Positions 25,281 to 36,907 of a stretch of DNA of 64,000 bases are shown piece by piece. A model generated the notes under the pieces. The model was not told the DNA's origin. It searched no databases and was given only the letters and a program-made list of their open reading frames with translations. Positions within the stretch are counted from its first letter, which is position 1, and the number at the start of each line of letters is the position of its first letter. The stretch is from assembly GCA_022393335.1 (NCBI GenBank), contig JAJEKB010015297.1, forward strand, positions 1 through 64,000, read 5' to 3'. This stretch comes from Macrotrachela quadricornifera. Lineage: Eukaryota; Rotifera; Eurotatoria; Philodinida; Philodinidae. Position numbers and translations under genes: made by a program.

Positions 25281-25796
25281 ATGGCTAGTAATATTATTGA
25301 CAATCAAATTCATCAACTATATGAACAGATTCAAATTTTGTCACGTTGTGTTGAACAACTTGAACGAAAAACAACGAAGCGAATTGTGAAGAAACTGTTC
25401 GAACCACCAGAATTACAGAAAATTCAACTACATGAACAAAAAAAGCAGTATCATATTGATCTTTTGAATTATTTACCAATGAATGAAGATGTCAAAGCTG
25501 TTCTCCTATCTGTAAAAGTTGTACACCGTAATCATCCTTTTGGACACGCCTATCTAGGATTCAGTGCTTATCAACAAAGCTGTTCTGTCGATCAAAAGAC
25601 CGATTTTATTGAACAAACCTATAATTGTCATGGTACAATACATCAGCAAGAGTTAATCGTTCCATGGAATAATAGTGAAAATAATTCATCAATGAACTTA
25701 GTGATTGATGTTACACATTCCTATAATACCGGAAGTTATGACAAACATGGAAATATTAATCATTTTGAAATTAAAGTAACTGGTTTTATTATATAA
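25281..25796 (+). CDS. Hypothetical coiled-coil protein, 171 aa
   Basis: A single open exon from ATG 25281. The ATG further upstream in the same frame is not needed; the chosen start follows a purine-rich leader and gives MASNIIDNQIHQLYEQIQIL. Residues about 5-35 have heptad spacing (coiled coil), followed by a basic stretch (KTTKRIVKKL). Residues about 60-171 are rich in beta-type residues (DVKAVLLSVKVVHRNHPFGH; NHFEIKVTGFII) and look like a compact beta-sandwich. No signal peptide and no membrane helix, so cytosolic. I do not recognise the family. Codon use is less AI-rich than neighbouring noise ORFs and the frame ends just before an AATAAA-like signal, which supports a real gene. Confidence 0.55.
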   Translation: MASNIIDNQIHQLYEQIQILSRCVEQLERKTTKRIVKKLFEPPELQKIQLHEQKKQYHIDLLNYLPMNEDVKAVLLSVKVVHRNHPFGHAYLGFSAYQQSCSVDQKTDFIEQTYNCHGTIHQQELIVPWNNSENNSSMNLVIDVTHSYNTGSYDKHGNINHFEIKVTGFII

Positions 25797-26052
25797 GTAT
25801 AGTTTTATGTAATACTTTCAGAACAAATAAATTCTAATGTTTTATTTTATAATCCTTGTTTATGTTCTAATTAAATATAAACTTGATAATGTCACATTGG
25901 TTTATCTTAATAATGCAAGAATATTTGAATTTGTTTGATCGCTTCCTACTCAATTATTCTCTATAGGAAATGCTTGTCGTTAATCCTTTATTTCTTATTC
26001 TTATTAATATATTCATTTACAAAAAATAAAAATAAAAAGAAACTAAAGTAAA

Positions 26053-28158
26053 TCAATTGTTTTGTTTATTCTTAATCCAAGATTGATGACCATATTGCTT
26101 TAACCATTTCAATTCTTCTCGAACTTTTATTTTTCCATACGAAGGTTTTCTAGGATTAATTACTGAATGTCCTTCACTTGGAAAAATAAGTAATTGAGTA
26201 GGTATTCCAAGATTATGTAATCCACGTTCTAACATATAACTTTGTTCAGGGGGAACTCGAACATCCTGCGCACCAGTAACAATATGTGTTGGTGTACGAA
26301 CTTTATCTAAGAAATACATAGGACCTGTGTTTTGATATAAATCTGGTATTTCCCATGGAAAACCACCCATTAAATAACTGAGAGATACAGGCATATCCAT
26401 GGCACCCCAAGTAGAAACATGGTCAGCTACACCAGTACCGGATAAAGCAGCATTAAAACGTGGTGTTTGTGTGATTAACCAATTGGTTAACATACCACCA
26501 AAACTATAACCACCAATAGCCAACTTATTTGGATCTGCAATACCATTATTAATTAAACAATCGACTGCTGAAAGTATATCTTTTCCAGGGCGAGTTAAAG
26601 GTTGATAACGAAGTTCATTGAGAAATTCATCACCATATCCTGTAGATCCTCGATAGTTAGGTTCGAGAACTAACCAACCATTTGAAGCAGCTAATGGTGC
26701 CCAAAAATAACCATTGCCTTGCCAGTGATTAAGACTTGCATCGTATGGTCCACCATGAATAAGAACAAGAAGAGGTAAGATTTTTCCTTCAGTTTGTCTT
26801 GGTGGATAATGTAAAAGACCTTCTATTGTTCGATTATCATCATTACTTTTCCATCGATAGATTTTTGGTTTTGGTAGACTACGTTGTTTCAAAAGTTTAT
26901 TTTCATTCGTAATTGCCCTGGCCGATTTGAGTTGATTAATATTGTCGATACAGTACACTTCTTTGGGTCTTTTGAGTGATGAGTGAATAATGGCAATTGA
27001 ACACTTCTGATTAAATGATTTTGATGCAGCAATTAATTCATATGTTCCATTCCAACCACGATGTTTGATTAAATTTTTCATCGATGAATTTTGTGAATAG
27101 ATTTGAATTTCAGTACCTAATTGTCCAAGTATATAGATATTATCATTTGATGTTGTTGCATATCCAGCAATCATACCATTAAAATCTTTTCCTATACGTT
27201 TCATATGTCCAGTTGTTAGATCAACGGAAAAAAGTCTCTGTTGTGTATTATTAAATTTTCCATTATTTGAATTTAAAGTAAAAACTTGAAAAAGTACATG
27301 TTTACCATCATTTGATAATTGTAAATCTTGCTCCAATGCTTCATTGTGTGTTAACTGCACGAGTGATGATCGATTTTGCATATCAAGTGAATAAACTTCA
27401 AATTTTTCTAATTTTTCTAACGTTTCTTCTGCTGATGTCAATAGAAGCTTGTGTTGAACTGGAGCATATAAAAGTTCAATAATTAGAAAGCATAAATTTT
27501 TTATTTTACAAATTTTTGTCGATGGTATTTCATTTTTCATTTCAATATCAATACGATAGATTGTACTACCTTGTTTTGGTTTGACTTTTCGATATTGAAT
27601 CACATCTTTCCATTCAGCATAATGCAATCTGTCTTCTTCTATTGTTGACCATGATCGAAATGCAGTGAAGTAAAGAGTAGAATCATTATTAGACCATACG
27701 ATAGCCGAAGGCATATTATTGCCAATACGAATTGGAAATAATCGATTCAATTGTATAGAAAATAAATAAATATTTTGTCCATTACTTTCAGTCAAATATC
27801 GATAAAAATGATGATAACTATTATTATTTGCATTAATTCTTTGATTTTCATTTATTGATAATACTATCCAATTTCCACTAGGTGACCATTGTGGTTTAAA
27901 TGCTTGAGAAAGTTCTCGTGTAATTAATGTTTTTCGTTGACTTTGAGTTTCATAAAGCCATAAACTGTTTTCATATGTATCCAATTCCCATAATGGATGT
28001 TTTGTATGAATAAGTAAATGTTTACCCGTTGGTGAAAAACTTAACGATGGATATTGTGTATAATTAAAAAATTCATCTAGTGTTATCAAAGGTTTTATTT
28101 TCATCGAAGAGCATAGTATAAATTCGAATATGAAAACTAAGTAGAATTTGATCCACAT
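26053..28158 (-). CDS. S9 family serine peptidase (prolyl oligopeptidase type), secreted
   Basis: Single-exon, 701 aa. A signal peptide (MWIKFYLVFIFEFILCSS) is followed by a beta-propeller-like region (about 30-420, repeats such as SFSPTGKHLLI and WSNNDSTLYFTA) and an alpha/beta hydrolase domain (about 440-690). The catalytic triad is complete: S552 in GGYSFGGM, D632 in GAQDVRVP, H664 in SEGHSV; the oxyanion region HGGPYD precedes. Length and order match S9 peptidases of the acylaminoacyl-peptidase / dipeptidyl-peptidase type, which cleave short peptides admitted through the propeller. Because it carries a signal peptide it probably works in the secretory pathway or gut lumen. The lack of introns in ~2.1 kb is unusual beside the intron-bearing neighbours and could reflect bacterial ancestry or retroposition; this is inference. 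Substrate preference cannot be read. Confidence 0.9.
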   Translation of the reverse strand: MWIKFYLVFIFEFILCSSMKIKPLITLDEFFNYTQYPSLSFSPTGKHLLIHTKHPLWELDTYENSLWLYETQSQRKTLITRELSQAFKPQWSPSGNWIVLSINENQRINANNNSYHHFYRYLTESNGQNIYLFSIQLNRLFPIRIGNNMPSAIVWSNNDSTLYFTAFRSWSTIEEDRLHYAEWKDVIQYRKVKPKQGSTIYRIDIEMKNEIPSTKICKIKNLCFLIIELLYAPVQHKLLLTSAEETLEKLEKFEVYSLDMQNRSSLVQLTHNEALEQDLQLSNDGKHVLFQVFTLNSNNGKFNNTQQRLFSVDLTTGHMKRIGKDFNGMIAGYATTSNDNIYILGQLGTEIQIYSQNSSMKNLIKHRGWNGTYELIAASKSFNQKCSIAIIHSSLKRPKEVYCIDNINQLKSARAITNENKLLKQRSLPKPKIYRWKSNDDNRTIEGLLHYPPRQTEGKILPLLVLIHGGPYDASLNHWQGNGYFWAPLAASNGWLVLEPNYRGSTGYGDEFLNELRYQPLTRPGKDILSAVDCLINNGIADPNKLAIGGYSFGGMLTNWLITQTPRFNAALSGTGVADHVSTWGAMDMPVSLSYLMGGFPWEIPDLYQNTGPMYFLDKVRTPTHIVTGAQDVRVPPEQSYMLERGLHNLGIPTQLLIFPSEGHSVINPRKPSYGKIKVREELKWLKQYGHQSWIKNKQNN

Positions 28159-29324
28159 GTCTTGTTTTTATCTAAATAAGAACTAGATGAAAGACACTTC
28201 GCTAAAGATTATTAACCAGATAATTGAATTCAATGAGATTCTGGGTTTATTCTTACGAGGTGAATAAGCCATATGTGTCAATAGTTTAGATATCAGTGTC
28301 AGTTCATTTATACGGTAATTGACAAATAGATAAGAGATAGATTTTGCAGAGAAAGCTGGAAAATATGAGCTCTCTTTCTGATTTTCATTTATTTAATGAA
28401 GAAATCATCTACTTTAATGGCGGATTTCGATACTCTTGGATGTCAGCAAAGTTCTAACACGATTCAACTGGATATTTATTGCATTTTGATAGGATTTAGT
28501 AAAATCCAATCAGACTTCAAGGGGATTGAACTGTAGGATCAATCCATTTAGGTGAAATCAAGCAAGTTGAAAAAGTCAGATACCAAATTATCAAAATTCA
28601 TTAACGATACTTGAAAGCAATGAGTTTCCAGTATTTATTTTTGAAATTTTACGGTTTTTTTTTATCATACTTCATGTGTGATTTACTATCATGATCTACT
28701 TTTAATGTCCAGTAAATAAAGCTCCGGTATTTATTTCTATTTAAAACGATCCAAAATGATACATTTTTTTTGAAGAATAAGTTGAAACTCATCAATAGAG
28801 AAGTAGTTATCAGACAAAGATAGTTTATTTGATGATTCAATTAATTAACGATATTACAATATTCTTTAGGGAGAAAATTCTATATTTGCACTTCAACGCA
28901 CAAAGGCTTAGTGCTACTATTCAATCAAATTATTAACACAAGCTTAAAACAAATTTTACCTCATAAACTATAGATGCAATATCAGTTTTCTTTATAAATG
29001 TAGAGTGATTGATGATTAATAACTTCAAATAATGGTCTATTAATACAATCAAACAATAATTTATACATTTAAATACGCAGTACCTTTTAACTGGATTAAG
29101 TGATGTGTCCTAGATATTTTCGATGGCTTTTTCTTCGATTACATGATCATTCGAAATTGATATTTATTTTTCTTTTCATTTATGTCAAATATCACATTGT
29201 TGTCAACGAACAATAGAACGTTTTATCGACATTAATAAAAAATCTATTTATGTTGACAATAATATTCACTATTTTGATGCAAACAAGATATACTCTATAT
29301 TCGTGAATATTACTATAAAACGAT
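28159..29324. other. Intergenic, no gene seen
   Basis: AT-rich upstream region of the S9 peptidase; no exon, repeat or element was recognised. Confidence 0.4.
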
Positions 29325-29986
29325 TCCCCCTAAAAACGTCGAAAGTAAAAACATCGAAGATGAAAATGTCGAAGTAAAAAATGTATAAACTGAAAAAAGT
29401 CGGAAGCTAAAAATATCGAAAATGAATAATGTTGAAAGAAAAAATATCGAAAGTATAAATATCGAAAATAAAAAAAATCGAAATATTCAAATATCGAATA
29501 TTGTTGGTAGCTAGGAGGGCTACTGCAACTTATTTTTTTGCGATTTATTTTTTCTGCAGTATTTATCAGGATTTATTTAATGGGAATTTATTAAGATTAA
29601 TTAGCCGTATCAAGATTTTCGGGCACCCTCACTATATTGCTTCGTTCCTTGCCTTCAGCGTCGGCTGCTTCTGCGCCCTTACCTTCATTTGCGCCTTTGC
29701 CTTCACACTCAAGACTGTCTCTGATTGATTCCAAAATGGATACGGATTTTTTAATAAATACCAAAAAAAGTCTTGGTAGCTGCTGCTTTTGTATATAAAG
29801 ATTATCATGTTTCGATCACTTTTCATTTCGACATTTTATGATTCGAGATTTTCATCTTCTACGTTTTTATCTTTCGATATTTTATTTTTCGACGTTATTA
29901 TCTTTCGACATTTTTATCTTTCGGTATTTTTTCAGTTAATTTTTTCGATATTTTTATCGTTCGACATTTTTGTTTTCGACCAAATT
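29325..29986. mobile_element. Foldback-type element with ~17-bp TCGAAA repeats
   Basis: The left arm (about 29325-29500) contains roughly nine degenerate copies of a 16-18-bp unit of the type tcgaaagtaaaaacatcgaa; the right arm (about 29828-29986) contains the same unit inverted (tttttatctttcgacatttt). The outer ends are weakly inverted (CCCCCTAAAAACGTCGAAAG against CCCTAATTTGGTCGAAAAC read inward from 29988). The ~325-bp centre is less AT-rich and contains the direct pair ggtagctaggagggctactgc / ggtagctgctgctttt. No coding capacity is seen. Confidence 0.6.
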
Positions 29987-30364
29987 AGGGTTAACCTATA
30001 AAACTCTTAATACAAATTTGAACTGTTTCAAACTGCGAAAATATAGAGTGGTGCTTATATTTATTTATATTTTGTTAATTTCTTTATAAAATAAGATTGT
30101 CAATGTGCTTTATGATATCGTGAATTTTGTTGAACTTTAAAATATTTCAAAAAGAACGAAACATGATAATATGAGCATAAACTACTATTAAAATATAAGA
30201 AGGTCTCGGATTACTTATTGCATTTCTATGTTTCTAGTCATTCATAAAATATTATTTCAAATAAACATCTATCAAACAATAACAAGTAACTTAGATGAAT
30301 TAGAAGTAAAACACTGAAACAGATCTCTTTTACTAAAGTTCATCACAATTAATTCATCATTCAT

Positions 30365-30894
30365 TCAAATATTCGCGGCGATTCAATTCAGAATTAGAAA
30401 ATAACTTCAATAAATTCATTTTTGTATACATTCACCTCTCTAGTATAGAGTCCCAGTGCTTTTTCTTTTTCTTATTTCTCTCATTTCAGAGAGATTCCTT
30501 TTCAGTAACTGGCAACTTCTTTATTAATATTTCTTGAAAAATGACACACGCATCTTATTGGAACATTGATAAGTGGCCGCAATGGATCACGAAACTAAGT
30601 TGCTGAAAAAAAACTTAAGCATAATAAATTTTATATATTTCAAGGCGAAGAAGAAACAATATTAATCAAATGGAAGAATAAAAGAAACATTTTTTGATGA
30701 TATCCACAAATCCATTATATTCATTATTTCTGACAAATTCAAGGAAAACTAATAAATTAAATAAGTGCATCATAAAACTATAAGTCCTATTTGATTACAA
30801 TAGTTCTGAATAAATATCTTATAATGATAATATGTAATATCTATTTGATTTTGTCCCGTTAAAGAAGCTAAAACATTATCCAAGATAAGATTTA
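30365..30894 (+). repeat. Receptor array unit 0: 3' flank only
   Basis: This segment is collinear with 41440-41860, the sequence downstream of the intact receptor gene (shared blocks include tacattcacc, cgcatcttatt / ggcatcttatt, and gaagaagaaa). It is therefore the 3' flank of a further receptor copy whose gene is no longer present upstream. Confidence 0.6.
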
Positions 30895-33434
30895 TTAAAA
30901 CATTCATATATCAAATTTACAATCACAATCTCTGAGAAAAAGACTTATGCGCATTGTTCAAAGACAGTATACTATCTACTATGAAAAATGTAGAGAGTAA
31001 CAATCGAGTAAAGCGAATCATATGAGAGCAAGAAAAATCAAAACCTGCCGTTTTAATATTTAATTATCAAAACATAAAATATGAAGAAGATATATCTCTT
31101 TCTATTTATTGATGCCTTTAGTTATTTAAAAATATTAACTTCATTTATCTAGCTTTATTATCTACCTCGATTCATTGTTAACATGACCCAGAGATGTCAT
31201 TAATAATACACTACTTTATTTTTTATTTAACATTTCATCCTTTTTCTCTGACATCTCTTAATATTTCAAAAGATTGTTTTATCAAATTAATTAGAGTTTC
31301 TTCTGCATTTTTTTATAAGAAAGTATGTATTATATTTTAATAAATTGAATGAATAATAAGAAACAACATGAGAAAAGATTAAGTTTTAGTTTATTGAAAG
31401 ACATTCTGAGAAATTCAGTCTGATATATCAAATGAATATATAGAAATTAAGATACATTTGTCTTTCATAGAATTTTGCTATTTAATGATTAAGAACAGTT
31501 AATATTTTATCCTTTTATATTGTTCTTGACCGTTTACCCATTTAACAAATCTAAAAGAGCGTAAAATTAATAGAGTAGAAATCATCTTGTACAGCTTGGC
31601 GGACACAAGTCGAAAAACAGAGTACAAAAAAAATTCACATAGTTTTTAATAAATAGTTTTGAGCAAATGATAATGAATAGTTCTTTCTCTAAGTAACATC
31701 ATATAATATAAGTAGATCAAATATGAGATTTCATTATCAATATATTGAAAAAAAAATAAAAAAGAATCTGTTTATTTCCCTATTCAGTCAGACCAAATCG
31801 CTAAAAAAAACATCGATTTTTACCGTTTTCTTAAAAAAAAAACGCTTTTTGAACTCATTAAAACCTGCGCTCTTCAAGCGTAAAAATACGTGTTTTTTTT
31901 TGTCAACAATACTCTATACTAAATAAATGTGAATACCCTAGGACACCCCTAAAGAATTATGTTCTTCCATGGGCTGTGTTTGTAATAATAAAAAAGTATA
32001 TAAACTTATCATTCAGTTTGAATAGAGAAAACTTTTCTGATAATGCACTCATATAGAACATGATCTAGATTATTATGCATGAGAATCAGATCCAGAATAT
32101 TGAAGAAATCAACATGTAAAATGTTAATTTACAACGATTTACATGAGAATAAATTATCTGAAAGTTTTAATGAATGCTTGAATTTCACTCCAAGTCAACT
32201 CTATCTCGTTATTCACTAAGTAATATTCCAAATATCCTGCAAGCTCTGAAAAAAAACACTTTGATTTTGGATTTAACTTTAATTCTAAGTCGCAATTGAA
32301 CGTCTATACATTGAGAATTTTTTGTTTAGTATGTTCAATTCTACTTTATCTATAAAATAGCATTTCGCATATCAGTTTAATACATGATAAAAAGTTATGC
32401 ATATTTCTAAGGAGAATAAGCACATAGCTGTATATTAAAGATTGTAAACAAAATTTGAATAATAATAAGGAAATGACTTTTATTAATCAAAAGAAAAAGC
32501 GGAACATATTTGCCGCACCGCTCGTTAAAAGGTTAACATATAAAACATGATATTCTTTTCTTTACCTTTATGTATTAAATTATTAATAGATCTTAACATC
32601 TCTAAAATATTTCATATTCATTGAATATGTAAATAAATAATTTCTCACTTAAACCACTTACAAAACAAGAACATTTTCATATCATACTAAGATTATATAC
32701 ATCAACTTCTACTCAAACTTCGCCCGATATTCACATAAGTAAGAATTTCTTTTTTAACAAGAATTTATGATATTTTAAAAAGGGTGAGATTTATCTTTCA
32801 TTCGATCTTTTTATATCACTGATATATAATATAAGAAAACTTCATTGAAAAAGATTTCAATGATTTTATTATATGTTAAATAAATCTTATGTATTATTTA
32901 ATAGATTTCACTTTACATTATTTCTACAATCAATCAAACATTCTAAATAAAATTTTAGCTTATTAAAAAGAAAGAGGAAGAAATGCTTTTGTTTCATAAG
33001 TAGTTTTATTTAGTTGTTAGACAGTCGCAACCTTTTATTTATCACACTTCAAAAAGCTCAATTGAACAAAAACTTCTTTTGTGAGAAAAGTATTCTAAGG
33101 AATTTACAGTTGAATGATCATATAAAGTTACCGATTAAGTTTAATTTACTTCTATCTCTCTTCATCAATAAATCAAAAGTTCTTGTTTTCAAGAATATCT
33201 AACTGATTATATACATGAAATGAGATAAGAAAGCTAAGATAAAGAATAGATTTAAAGAACATATAAAAACTTGAAAGTACTTTATCACAGTAAATAAAAT
33301 GCAATCTTATAGAATAAAGAAACGAGTTTTTTTGTTTAATAATGTAAAAGAATATTTAAAATAAATTGTATCTTTTTTTGAAATTATGTAAGAGTCAAAA
33401 TACAATCGACTTATCCACAAAAAAACCGATTAAA
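30895..33434 (+). repeat. Receptor array unit 1: 5' region
   Basis: Collinear with 36908-40289. The distal part matches at roughly 80-85% with indels, and lacks the equivalent of about 37070-38130. A ~500-bp stretch at 32036-32540 is private to this unit. From 32546 to the assembly gap it matches 39401-40414 at about 97-99% with a constant offset of 6855 bp. It holds the leader of the truncated receptor gene that starts at 33435; no other gene is visible. Confidence 0.75.
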
Positions 33435-33559
33435 ATGGCATCATCAATTATTGCATCAATTAATTTTGCTATAAAAGAAATTGTTATCTATTCTGCTATT
33501 CCCATGTTCATCATGGGTATTATTGGTGGATGTCTTAATATTATTGTTTTTCTCAGTCT
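33435..33559 (+). CDS. 7TM receptor, second copy, cut by an assembly gap
   Basis: ATG 33435 starts the same protein as the receptor at 40290 (MASSIIASINFAIKEIVIYS), and all 41 codons before the N run agree with it, including the start of TM1 with GGCLNIIVF. The sequence after the gap (33960 onwards) is not receptor sequence. Had the gap really been 400 bp, exon 1 would continue to about 34280, which it does not. So either the copy is truncated there or the gap joins pieces that are not adjacent. Confidence 0.7.
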
Positions 33560-33959
33560 NNNNNNNNNNNNNNNNNNNNNNNNNNNNNNNNNNNNNNNNN
33601 NNNNNNNNNNNNNNNNNNNNNNNNNNNNNNNNNNNNNNNNNNNNNNNNNNNNNNNNNNNNNNNNNNNNNNNNNNNNNNNNNNNNNNNNNNNNNNNNNNNN
33701 NNNNNNNNNNNNNNNNNNNNNNNNNNNNNNNNNNNNNNNNNNNNNNNNNNNNNNNNNNNNNNNNNNNNNNNNNNNNNNNNNNNNNNNNNNNNNNNNNNNN
33801 NNNNNNNNNNNNNNNNNNNNNNNNNNNNNNNNNNNNNNNNNNNNNNNNNNNNNNNNNNNNNNNNNNNNNNNNNNNNNNNNNNNNNNNNNNNNNNNNNNNN
33901 NNNNNNNNNNNNNNNNNNNNNNNNNNNNNNNNNNNNNNNNNNNNNNNNNNNNNNNNNNN
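33560..33959. other. Assembly gap, 400 N
   Basis: Exactly 400 undetermined bases, the same length as the gap at 60429. Likely a placeholder of unknown true size. ORFs drawn across it are not real. Confidence 0.95.
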
Positions 33960-36639
33960 CACTATTCTCTCTAAGAGCTATCTCTGTGAAAATTTTTAAC
34001 TTGAAATTCGAAAGTCAGTTTTTCTAATGTTCCTGAGGGGGACCACGGGACCGAGAGAAAATATACCCTTCAAAATGCAATGTCTCCGCTACAATAAGCT
34101 ATGGGCCGGAACTTTTTTCAGTATATTCATAGCTCATTAGGATCTACATAATGCACACCCTTTTGACTTAAAAGCGAGGAATCAGTTGGGGCGGTTCCCT
34201 CGTTAGTTCCGCCTGAGTTCCTACGAAAAACTTCTCTCAAATTCTAACTAATTCCTTTCTATACAAGGCCTCCATATCCGTCACATTCGTTTCCGTCGAA
34301 GATCACGAACAAAAAAATTATTAATATTTCAATTATGATGAAATGAAATGCACCACTTCCGCAGTTCATCAAAACTGTCAAAAGTATAATCTTCGATGAA
34401 TTGTCTACCTACCTATGAAACACATCATCTGAGTCCGCCAATTTGCAAAAATATTTTTCATTCCTTCACTTCCATTTCAAATAAGTTTTTATCCACACTT
34501 TTCACTAATCCTAATTTCGTGCGAGATGAATGAAAGTTGATTTTTAATCGTTAAAATATCATTTTCAATAAAATCTTATCGCTGTTTTTTGAAAAACTCT
34601 ATATTTCTGTGTAGTAAATTAAAGTCGATTTTTAACGGAAGAAAAATACCAAAAAAAAAGAACTTTATCTTCTAACTGGTTTACAATAGTATACCATGTG
34701 AGATTCCACGCAACTCTGAAACACGGGTTGGACGCGTCTAAACGCGTGAAGTGTTTTAAATAATTTTGCGTCGCGTCTAGACGCATCCTACATATGTGAT
34801 GGAATGCATATACAGTAGAGAATTATACTCAGATGTGTTTTAAACGAAAACGCGTTTTAATCACTAGTTGCAATTAGACGCATTTATTATATGAATTCAT
34901 CATTTTTTCTGAAGAGCCACAAACGTGTCTGAACGCATCCCTTTCGCTGAAACGATCCAAAATGCGTGAGCGCGTCTTCTGAAATGTAGATGAAACTGAG
35001 TTTAGGTAATGTTTTTACTAGAACTCTGACAAAATAGAAGACTTTTCTTGACTAGACATGATTCATCAAAGACTTATATATATACTGTTACGCATCTGAT
35101 TTGTATTTCAGAAAAGTTCTACTCGATTGTTATCAAGTTTTTTTATGAAGATGTTCATCGTTTAGAAGAATATCACATATTTTTTAAGTAAAACATTTAT
35201 AATAATTCTAGTAAAGAGCAGACATCATTGACTCACGAGCTTCTCAGCGATTGAAAGAGCTGTGTTACGTCCTTATTTCCGTTGTTGTGTATATGAGTTT
35301 GTTTAGAATGATAAAAAGAAAACACACAGTTAAAGAATAAAACGACAACAAGACCTAAGGCATCAAGCTAAAAGACAATCTTTACTTAGAAACGCAGCTA
35401 CTTATATATCGGCTTAAATCTAAACTGGAATAATCCAACTCTTTCAATACCTCTGGAAAAATCCTAGTGTTATCACGTATAAGAAAGCTTTCAGCGCAAT
35501 CCCTACCGGATTAAAAATGTGAAACACGATGAAACTTGTTATATTATCAATAAATGGAGTCAGTACCACACATCGTTTTTTAGAAGTACGATATACTTCT
35601 TTAGGCAGTATGATTTGCAAATAAAGGATAGGCATTTAAGACTTTATCATGTCTGTTAAATAGCATAAAACATATACAAGATTTGCCTGTCGATTACGGT
35701 CTGTGATGTGCTGTTTCTAACGTGTCTGTCACGTCTGTGACGCTTCATTGCAAAGGATGTCTGTCACGCCTGTAAGGGCGAGGGAGAGTCCAAATTTGTA
35801 CCCTTAAACACTTCAACATTCTCTTTTAGATCGTGTTTCACAAAAACCTGGGGAGTCAAGTTAGCATGCATGACACTGTAGGTGACTCTATCTAGTAGTC
35901 AGTGACTCAACTCCTCGAGTGATATTATATCTTTAGAAATCACAGAAATCGAGTTCAGATTCGTGCTCGGCTTAGAAAACTGAGTAGGAGGAGTTATTTC
36001 AGAATGAATTTGGGCTTGTATCTAGCGAGATTATAGTCATAGGTAACCTCATCGGTTTATGATAGATATATGACACATAGAGATATCATTATTTTCACAA
36101 TAACACATTAACATTAGCAGCTGTCCAGTAAGGATTTTTTCCGTTGTATAACTCTTTTTGGTAGCGAGAAAACCATGCATCTAGAACACCCCCAAAACCA
36201 CTAGTCGTCTGAGACATATTTAGGCACACTGGTCTCAGGATACAGGTTTTCTGCATTGTTGGGACCCTGTTTAGGTAATTTTTGCTTAAAAAGCTACAAT
36301 TTGATTCAAAACTAATATCATATTCGGAATCAGCATTAAAAACTGAGTCGATTCGTATATGTTTTAAATAGTTCTGAGAAATTTTTTTTAAAAAAGATCC
36401 CTGTACCTCCCTCAGCAATGGTCTAGTCAATAGTGATCATTGTTTCGATAACTCACCTATTTCTTGTCGAATCCTTCTCACCTTTGAACTCCACCGAGAT
36501 ATTGATGAGACAATTCTGTGAGCAAAATTCTGGCTCAATCGCATGTAATTGTGAAGAGTTGTCATGCAAACGGACGGATATACAGACCGATTCTAGAGTG
36601 TTCTCACTTTTTGAACACAGAAAAACAGTATGCAAAAAA
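33960..36639. other. Sequence unrelated to the receptor units; CpG-rich motif cluster
   Basis: This stretch interrupts the receptor array and is less AT-rich than its surroundings. At 34727-34980 there are about seven GACGCGTC/ACGCGT-type palindromic motifs (e.g. gacgcgtctaaacgcgtgaag at 34731). At 35700-35780 gtctgtcacg-type motifs recur. The 111-codon minus-strand ORF at 36095-36430 has no recognisable domain and overlaps an ORF on the other strand; I do not call it. Confidence 0.4.
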
Positions 36640-36850
36640 AAACTGATGTCAGATTCAAGTTCCTTGGCTTCGATTACTCCAGATCAAACTTTATAAGAAA
36701 ATTATTTTTTTCGTAAAAAAAGTAGTCCTTTGTGTAAAAAACTGATTCGTAAAAAAAATCTCAAAAAAAAGTGACTTTAAATTCGAGTCCCTCGACCTCA
36801 ATTACCTTCGGTCAAACTTTATAGAAAACTATAATAAATATAGTCTAAGA
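36640..36850 (+). repeat. Dispersed ~125-bp repeat, locus A (about 1.6 units)
   Basis: Two successive blocks, agattcaagttccttggctt (36653) and aattcgagtccctcgacctc (36781), each followed about 25 bp later by gatcaaactttata / ggtcaaactttata and then an A-rich stretch. The locus ends with a short gaacgaacgaacg run. The same repeat occurs inverted at 51.7 kb and 56.5 kb. Confidence 0.6.
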
Positions 36851-36907
36851 ACGAACGAACGCATTTAACTCACTCTGTGTATACCCTCCTTCCAATATAG
36901 GAAATTA

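Noticed and set aside
33366..33999. Long ORFs on both strands across the N run
   Set aside because: They exist only because N codons contain no stops; only 33435-33559 is real sequence.
36095..36430. 111-codon minus-strand ORF
   Set aside because: No recognisable domain or signal peptide and in a region of uncertain assembly.
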